From Chloroflexota bacterium (lineage in GTDB: Bacteria; Chloroflexota; Anaerolineae; Anaerolineales; UBA4823), in NCBI GenBank assembly GCA_012798185.1, contig JAAZNS010000433.1, forward strand, positions 1 to 10,428: a DNA stretch of 10,428 nt. The letters are read 5' to 3'. Below the pieces are notes generated by a model, which was not told the DNA's origin, searched no databases, and was given only the letters and a program-made list of their open reading frames with translations. Shown one piece after another: positions 6,545-10,428 of the stretch. Position numbers and translations under genes: made by a program. Numbering within the stretch: the first letter of the stretch is position 1; each line of letters starts with the position of its first letter.

Positions 6545-7345
6545 ATGATGCGCATCAATAAAAAAATAGCAGCTATTCCATTCATTATTTTTATGTTGTT
6601 TGCATTCGTAGTGCAAGAACCGGTAAATGCGGCGCCGCCATTTCAGATGACCCCTTTTCACACTCCCACACCGGGTCCAGATGGGCGCATTATCTATACC
6701 GTGCAGGAAAATGATACTTTGCTGCGTATTTCCCTTATCTCGGGGGTTTCAATTGATGAGATACGCGGTTTGAATAACCTATTGAATGATGATATTACAG
6801 TTGGCCAGCAGTTATTGTTAGGCTTGGGAGGACCAGCCATCGTCACCCCTACACCGGGACCAAGCCCCACAGCAACCGAAATCCTTCCCACTCCCACCAG
6901 AATTCCGGGCTCAGGTAAGATATGCATACTGCTTTATGAAGATCGTAATGGTAATTCCATTCGGGAAATGGATGAGAATTCAATACCTGGTGGTGCAATT
7001 AATCTTAACGACACGATGGGGCAGGTATCATTGACCAACGAAACAGTGGCAGGAGAAGATCCGCAATGCTACGAAGATCTGGCAGAAGGCGATTACACGA
7101 TCAGTGTTGCCGTGCCATCTGGATATAATGCAACGACCAATATGACTTATGTGCTGTCTTTAAAAGCTGGTGATGAGACATATTTGGATTTCGGTGCGCA
7201 GGCTAATTCAGTCAACGAAACTGCAGAACCGCTGCCGGTCACGGAAGAGGGAAAGTCGCCGCTTTTGGGCATCATTGGCGGTTTTTTACTTTTAGCAGGA
7301 TTGATATTGGGTTTTTTTGCCAACCGTATGCTGCGGGGTAAATAA
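6545..7345 (+). CDS. LysM and SdrD-B-like domain surface protein with C-terminal anchor
   Basis: Secreted or envelope protein of 266 residues. It has a signal peptide (basic MMRINKK, hydrophobic core 9-23, possible cleavage after VNAA, about residue 30), a Thr/Pro-rich spacer (36-45), one LysM domain (about 49-93, starting IIYTVQENDTLLRISLISGV and closing with ITVGQQLLL), and a second Thr-Pro linker (100-121). A beta-sandwich resembling SdrD-B/Cna-B-type domains follows (about 125-218), opening LYEDRNGNSIREMDE, which looks like a calcium-binding loop, and ending YLDFGAQ. Last come a membrane helix (239-258) and a basic tail RMLRGK. LysM binds N-acetylglucosamine-containing glycans such as peptidoglycan, so it probably links membrane and wall or acts at the surface. 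No catalytic domain is visible. The ATG at 6545 is chosen because the -10 is only nine bases upstream. It is a single-gene unit ended by the hairpin at 7401. Confidence 0.88.
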   Translation: MMRINKKIAAIPFIIFMLFAFVVQEPVNAAPPFQMTPFHTPTPGPDGRIIYTVQENDTLLRISLISGVSIDEIRGLNNLLNDDITVGQQLLLGLGGPAIVTPTPGPSPTATEILPTPTRIPGSGKICILLYEDRNGNSIREMDENSIPGGAINLNDTMGQVSLTNETVAGEDPQCYEDLAEGDYTISVAVPSGYNATTNMTYVLSLKAGDETYLDFGAQANSVNETAEPLPVTEEGKSPLLGIIGGFLLLAGLILGFFANRMLRGK

Positions 7346-7400
7346 AAAGTTATTTTATTCGAGATTGTTGATATAACTTTATTTAAAGTAAAAAGGTTAA

Positions 7401-7445
7401 TAATGTGGTTGTGCAGCTTGTATTACCACATTAGCAATTTTTATT
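7401..7445. terminator. Probable bidirectional intrinsic terminator
   Basis: TAATGTGGT (7401-7409) and ACCACATTA (7425-7433) form a perfect 9-bp stem with a 15-base loop. On the plus strand it is followed by GCAATTTTTATT, ending the LysM-protein transcript. On the minus strand the same stem is followed after six bases by five Ts (complement of AAAAA near 7390-7394), so it can also end the convergent thioesterase transcript. Confidence 0.65.
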
Positions 7446-7475
7446 ATCCAGAAGGAAGTAATTTTAAATAACTTT

Positions 7476-7883
7476 TTACTCGTTATGGTTTTTTGCATGA
7501 ACGCGTTTGAGAAAGCGGTCGACGTCGATTATCACACGTTGATGTTGTCCTGCTCCTACCTGATCTTGGTCATCCCAGGCTTGAACAGAAAACGTTACCG
7601 AGTTACCATCGATCGATAATACTTCTGCTTTCACTTTTACCCAACTGTTAACGGGCGTAGGTGCTAAATGATGTACAGTCACCATCACGCCGACGCTGGA
7701 TAAGCCTTCTGGAAGGACATCCATGAGCATCTGATTGCAGAGACGTTCCATAAAAGCAATCAGGCAAGGGGTGGCTAAAACACGCGAAGCGCCGCTGCCA
7801 ATATGACGCGCTGTTTTATCTTCATCAACGATAAAAGTTTGTTCAAGTGATGTTCCGGGTTTAATGAGTTCTGCTACGTTCAT
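7476..7883 (-). CDS. Hotdog-fold thioesterase, FlK-like
   Basis: Cytosolic acyl-CoA thioesterase-like protein of 135 residues from the branch that includes fluoroacetyl-CoA thioesterase FlK. Visible family blocks are GTSLEQTFIVDEDKTARHIG, VLATPCLIAFMERLC (the central hotdog helix, with the glutamate usual in this branch), SSVGVMVTVHHLAPTPVNSW (strand with the conserved His-Leu-Ala-Pro/Ala-Thr-Pro pattern), and the C-terminal VGAGQHQRVIIDVDRFLKRV. Most relatives hydrolyse small or unknown acyl-CoAs, so a fluoroacetate substrate should not be assumed. An in-frame ATG at 7898 overlaps the Shine-Dalgarno, so the start is placed at 7883, five bases after GAGGAG (7894-7889). It is monocistronic, convergent with the LysM gene, and has its own candidate promoter at 7974-7945. 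Confidence 0.9.
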   Translation of the reverse strand: MNVAELIKPGTSLEQTFIVDEDKTARHIGSGASRVLATPCLIAFMERLCNQMLMDVLPEGLSSVGVMVTVHHLAPTPVNSWVKVKAEVLSIDGNSVTFSVQAWDDQDQVGAGQHQRVIIDVDRFLKRVHAKNHNE

Positions 7884-7888
7884 GAAAA

Positions 7889-7894
7889 CTCCTC
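7889..7894 (-). promoter_or_regulatory. Ribosome binding site that decides the thioesterase start
   Basis: GAGGAG on the minus strand is five bases before the ATG at 7883 and lies just inside the longer reading frame that begins at 7898, ruling out the longer start. Confidence 0.75.
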
Positions 7895-7944
7895 TCAAGG
7901 ATTAAATTTCTATTCTTATTGAATTCATTCTATGTATAAAATTT

Positions 7945-7974
7945 ATTATAAACAACCATTTTTTTCCCCGTAAA
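7945..7974 (-). promoter_or_regulatory. Candidate promoter of the thioesterase gene
   Basis: On the minus strand TTTACG (7974-7969, 4/6) and a perfect TATAAT (7950-7945) are separated by 18 bases, giving a leader of about 55 bases before the ATG at 7883. Confidence 0.5.
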
Positions 7975-8057
7975 AATCTGCCATCCCGTATCAGATTCCT
8001 GGCGATTAAGAAACACCAGTCATTCACGGCAAGCAAATAATCAAAACGAGGGAAATT

Positions 8058-8276
8058 TTACTTCATACCTTTCTGACTAAATGCCAGAAAACTGCTTTCC
8101 GGTATATCCATCGATATCGATAAGCTTTGCCAGGATATTCTCGAAATCATCTTTAACTCATAAGAGATAAAAGGATATCGAAAAATTTCCTTTTCGGTAA
8201 ATCGGTGCATCAGGCATTGATGAGCAAGGGATTGATGGTTTAGAAAGGGACACATCACCCTATTGCCAAGATTCAT
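8058..8276 (-). CDS. Doubtful small hypothetical protein (72 residues)
   Basis: Not recognised. The frame opens MNLGNRVMCPFLNHQSLAHQ, followed by a Cys and aromatic residues, then a Ser/Ile-rich tail. The early CPFLN...C spacing loosely recalls small Cys-containing domains in environmental bacteria, but no full motif is present. There is no Shine-Dalgarno before the ATG at 8276 and no clear promoter, so it may be non-coding or a gene remnant. Confidence 0.25.
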   Translation of the reverse strand: MNLGNRVMCPFLNHQSLAHQCLMHRFTEKEIFRYPFISYELKMISRISWQSLSISMDIPESSFLAFSQKGMK

Positions 8277-8349
8277 TTAGCGCAAGACTTAGTTTCCACT
8301 TGCAGAAAAAATGATAAAACATTGTAGTTTTCTACCAAAATGTTTAGCA

Positions 8350-8454
8350 CTAGCCAATAATTAATGCCTGATATTTGCTGCCATGTATTTGGTAAAGAGC
8401 AAGAAACCGTTTTGCACAAAACTGGTCAAAAGTATCCAAAAATGTGCATGGCAT
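8350..8454 (-). CDS. Doubtful micro-ORF (34 residues), possible remnant
   Basis: Minus-strand frame starting MPCTFLDTFDQFCAKRFLAL and stopping at TAG (8350-8352). It lies just upstream of the other doubtful ORF on the same strand and downstream of the ubiX operon. Its Cys/Phe/Leu pattern loosely resembles the start of that ORF, so the two could be remnants of one small-protein family, or chance. No good ribosome binding site precedes it. Confidence 0.15.
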   Translation of the reverse strand: MPCTFLDTFDQFCAKRFLALYQIHGSKYQALIIG

Positions 8455-8493
8455 ATTCTACCCGGATTCTTGAATAATGCAATATTTCACAAC

Positions 8494-9294
8494 TTAAAAC
8501 CTTTGAAAGCTATCGGGCTTCTTTTGGTTTGCTAGTTCTTTTACCCTGTCTACTATTAATAAGGGCAATTTGAACATTGCAACCGTGGCATATCCCCATA
8601 AAGGCGCAATCCACAAGGGAGGGGTTTCTCCTGTAATATATGTCCATTCTCCCCATGAAGTGCCCAGATATTCATACATGCCTCCTAACAAAGTGCCGCA
8701 TAAATAAAGAAGCATGGTTTCTTTCCAATTCATTTCATAGAGTATCAAGAAGGCGCCGGTTATAATACCTGCATAAAAATGAAAATCCAGCTTATCTGAC
8801 CAATTGATTGCTGCCAATAAGTGCCGGCTGTGTATAAAACTGGTGACAGGCAGGAGAATAAAACTCAAACTGCCAATTTTCCATAGCTGCTGTGGGATAT
8901 TTCGATCCGACCAAGGGAAAATCATTTCTTTAAAGTGGATTACGGTGATAACCCCAATACCCCATAAGGGCGGAAGATAAAGGGGTGGCGTTGCATGGTT
9001 CCAATAGGACCATATACCACGGGTTGTTCCCCACCATTCTCCCCAATAACCGAGAGCCACCGCGGCAACAAAAACAGGCAAATCGATACGATAATCGCTT
9101 TTAAAAAATACCAGGGTGCAGACGGTTAACAGGATAATCCAGGGTACAGCGCCATAATAAAAAAGGAGCTGGCAGGTATTATCCCATCCGCCTAACCCAA
9201 AATAATAGATTATCCAAAGAAAGAATAGATTGCTAAACAGCGTTAACTGGCTGCGAGGAGAGCAATATCTTAAGAAACGCCTGGCGTTTTCCAT
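8494..9294 (-). CDS. Polytopic membrane protein with an internally duplicated Trp/Pro motif
   Basis: Not assigned to a named family. The 266-residue product has about seven hydrophobic segments and two copies of one motif in register, 122 residues apart. The copies (residues 86-112 and 208-234) share E-x2-GT-x2-G-x-W-x-Y-x4-TPPL-x3-PLWG, 15 identical positions in 27. Each copy sits at a membrane/loop border, as expected if the protein arose by fusion of two half-units. The frame is open up to 9471, but its first 59 codons lie inside the methyltransferase gene. The ATG at 9294, 13 bases after the methyltransferase stop, is the realistic start, though no clear Shine-Dalgarno is present. It is the last gene of the ubiX-methyltransferase unit, so a role with an isoprenoid or quinone product is possible but unproven. 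Confidence 0.85.
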   Translation of the reverse strand: MENARRFLRYCSPRSQLTLFSNLFFLWIIYYFGLGGWDNTCQLLFYYGAVPWIILLTVCTLVFFKSDYRIDLPVFVAAVALGYWGEWWGTTRGIWSYWNHATPPLYLPPLWGIGVITVIHFKEMIFPWSDRNIPQQLWKIGSLSFILLPVTSFIHSRHLLAAINWSDKLDFHFYAGIITGAFLILYEMNWKETMLLYLCGTLLGGMYEYLGTSWGEWTYITGETPPLWIAPLWGYATVAMFKLPLLIVDRVKELANQKKPDSFQRF

Positions 9295-9307
9295 GACAAA
9301 ATATTTT

Positions 9308-10051
9308 CTATGGTTTGTTCGTTTTTTCCAACACCCAAAAATGCGATAAACCAAAAATTTGAAGCGGGGTTTTTTCCATACCTTGAAGACATGCACGCAA
9401 GCATTTCCCCCAAAGCTGCCAGCGGGCAACGAGGTTATCATAACCACCAAAAATAATACGCCTTTCGACAACTTTTAAGGGAAAGCCTGCAAATAATTGT
9501 TCCATCTGGCGTTGGGAGTATACGCGAACATGAGGCGCGAGCTGATTACGCAAGGCTCCTGGAAGATAATTTACCAATGGTATATTTCCAAAATGATAAT
9601 TCCCTCGCCAATAAACGCCATGGGTTTCAAAAGGGTAGCCGCGATTGGGAGTAAAAATTGCCATTCTGCCGCCGCAGCGCAATATACGCGTCATTTCTGC
9701 AACAGCCAGCCAATCGTTTTGGACATGTTCGAGCACTTCATTGCTTAATATAAAATCAACCGATTCATCGGGAAGGGGGATATTTTCACCAGCTGCGCAG
9801 ATAACATGGCGGGAAAGTTGATGGGCTTGTTTTGCTCTATCTAAGTCAAACTCCAAGCCAAAGACTGTTCCCCCTTGAGTTTCTAATTGGCGGGTATACA
9901 TGCCTACACCACAGCCGTTATCCAAAACCCTGCCATTAATTAAATTCCCGGCAGCCGATAAAATCATGGTAAGCCGCCTCTCCTGTCCGGCACGCCAGAC
10001 ATACGACGGCTCGCCTCTCAGAGCTGCTTTATCCATATCCTGCTGGCTCAT
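9308..10051 (-). CDS. Class I SAM-dependent methyltransferase
   Basis: Cytosolic Rossmann-fold methyltransferase of 247 residues using S-adenosylmethionine; the substrate is unknown. Motif I is RVLDNGCGVGMYTRQL (about 41-56, with DNGCGVG as the SAM loop), the acidic end of strand 2 is FGLEFD, motif II/III is VDFILSNEVLEHV (98-110), and ILRCGGRMAIFTPN is the post-III strand. This is the Methyltransf_11/UbiE-like arrangement, with a longer C-terminal part, rich in aromatic residues, that probably shapes the substrate pocket. The frame opens at 10072, but the ATG at 10051 overlaps the ubiX stop as ATGA, the usual coupled start; neither ATG has a Shine-Dalgarno. It is co-transcribed with ubiX upstream and the duplicated-motif membrane protein downstream, suggesting O- or C-methylation of an aromatic, quinone or lipid intermediate, which is inference. 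Confidence 0.9.
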   Translation of the reverse strand: MSQQDMDKAALRGEPSYVWRAGQERRLTMILSAAGNLINGRVLDNGCGVGMYTRQLETQGGTVFGLEFDLDRAKQAHQLSRHVICAAGENIPLPDESVDFILSNEVLEHVQNDWLAVAEMTRILRCGGRMAIFTPNRGYPFETHGVYWRGNYHFGNIPLVNYLPGALRNQLAPHVRVYSQRQMEQLFAGFPLKVVERRIIFGGYDNLVARWQLWGKCLRACLQGMEKTPLQIFGLSHFWVLEKTNKP

Positions 10052-10428
10052 TGGAGGGGCAACCCAGCCCATTTTTGATATTTATCATTCTCGATGCCCA
10101 TGCGCAGCAACACTCTGCCCACGATATTATCAATGATATCGTCGATGCTTTGTGGATGCGCGTAAAAAGCTGGGACTGGAGGAAATATGATTGCTCCCGA
10201 ACGGGCTGCCTTATCCATTAATTTGATATGACCGCGGTGTAGCGGGGCTTCACGAACAACTAAAAGAAGAGGCTTCCCTTCCTTTAGCGTGACATCGGCT
10301 GCCCTGGTTATCAGGTCATCATCATATGAATTGGCAACAGCCGAAAGGGTTTTTATTGAACAAGGAATGATCACCATCCCCGATGTTCGGAACGACCCAG
10401 AAGCAATCGCTGAGCCAACATCTGTAAA
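10048..10428 (-). CDS. ubiX: Flavin prenyltransferase UbiX, C-terminal part (cut by window edge)
   Basis: Cytosolic enzyme that transfers a dimethylallyl group to FMN, making the prenylated FMN needed by UbiD-type (de)carboxylases. The visible 126 residues cover the C-terminal two thirds of a roughly 190-residue protein; the start lies beyond 10428. Family blocks are clear: AIASGSFRTSGMVIIPCSIK (the FMN/substrate loop with SGS and PCS), ITRAADVTLKEGKPLLLVVREAPL (the R-A-x-D-V-x-L-K-E and V-x-x-R-E-x-P-L pattern), GAIIFPPVPAFYAHP, and the closing VGRVLLRMGIEN. It heads the visible operon and overlaps the methyltransferase start by ATGA. The UbiD partner is not in the window and may lie upstream. 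A Pad1-type decarboxylase helper in aromatic catabolism is an alternative to a quinone role. Confidence 0.95.
   Translation of the reverse strand, partial: FTDVGSAIASGSFRTSGMVIIPCSIKTLSAVANSYDDDLITRAADVTLKEGKPLLLVVREAPLHRGHIKLMDKAARSGAIIFPPVPAFYAHPQSIDDIIDNIVGRVLLRMGIENDKYQKWAGLPLQ

Larger units (their letters stand above)
7975..8493. other. Long stretch without a confident gene
   Basis: About 520 bases between the thioesterase promoter and the end of the ubiX operon. It is AT-rich, with stops in most frames. It holds two weak minus-strand ORFs with Cys and aromatic residues (8058-8276 and 8350-8454) and a 12-base palindrome ATCGATATCGAT (8110-8121). No tRNA, repeat array, IS end or convincing terminator was seen. 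Confidence 0.5.

Noticed and set aside
7346..7380. AAAGTTAT/ATAACTTT inverted repeat just after the LysM-protein gene
   Set aside because: Only 8 AT-rich base pairs with a 19-base loop; the stronger hairpin with a T-run at 7401-7445 is the better terminator.
8110..8121. ATCGATATCGAT palindrome as an operator
   Set aside because: A single short AT-rich palindrome not near a promoter and possibly chance; noted only within the gene-poor stretch.
9295..9471. N-terminal 59-codon extension of the duplicated-motif membrane protein
   Set aside because: It lies wholly inside the methyltransferase gene in another frame, while the methyltransferase C-terminus looks normal. The membrane-protein character begins only after the ATG at 9294.
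10052..10072. Seven-residue upstream start for the methyltransferase
   Set aside because: It would overlap ubiX by 25 bases without a Shine-Dalgarno; the ATGA overlap at 10048-10051 is the more usual coupled start. Not fully excluded.

Overview
The window is bacterial chromosomal DNA with compact genes, both strands in use, AUG/GUG/UUG starts and mostly good Shine-Dalgarno sites. The gene mix suggests an anaerobic Anaerolineae-type member of the Chloroflexi: a LysM protein with Thr-Pro linkers and an SdrD-B-like domain, a four-ligand Rrf2 Fe-S regulator, an FlK-like hotdog thioesterase and UbiX. This placement is inference, because no marker gene is present.

Layout. (1) 1-614, minus: N-terminal half of UDP-glucose 6-dehydrogenase, running off the left edge. 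(2) 615-858: a divergent control region with repeated CTAATATTA-type elements. (3) 859-1281, plus: Rrf2-family Fe-S regulator. (4) 1282-1542: a perfect 15-bp inverted repeat, then a clear promoter for hutU. (5) 1543-3195, plus: a complete urocanate hydratase with no other hut gene in view, visibly more GC-rich than its surroundings. (6) 3358-4360, minus: a two-gene unit of flavin reductase followed by a DUF3592-like membrane protein. (7) 4361-4654: a divergent control region with two near-identical 18-bp operator-like sites. (8) 4655-6465, plus: a six-helix membrane protein translationally coupled to an MFS transporter. (9) 6545-7345, plus: a LysM/SdrD-B-like surface protein, apparently on a leaderless mRNA. 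(10) 7401-7445: a probable bidirectional terminator. (11) 7476-7883, minus: hotdog thioesterase with its own promoter. (12) 7951-8493: about 540 bases with no confident gene, holding two weak short Cys-containing ORFs. (13) 8494-10428, minus: a probable operon ubiX - SAM methyltransferase - duplicated-motif membrane protein, with ubiX cut by the right edge.

How the genes may work together. The clearest partnerships are the MFS pair (TTGA stop/start overlap), the flavin reductase/DUF3592 pair (7-base gap) and the ubiX/methyltransferase pair (ATGA overlap). UbiX makes prenylated FMN for UbiD-type decarboxylases, so its operon may act in quinone or another isoprenoid/aromatic pathway; the partner UbiD is not in view. 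The Rrf2 regulator carries a possible [4Fe-4S] ligand set (Cys, Cys, Cys and Asp8) and may regulate itself or its neighbours. No CRISPR, IS element, prophage gene, tRNA or rRNA was seen. No clearly new multi-gene system is evident; the best leads are the operator pair at 4480-4530, the hairpin at 1371-1408 and the internally duplicated membrane protein at 8494-9294.
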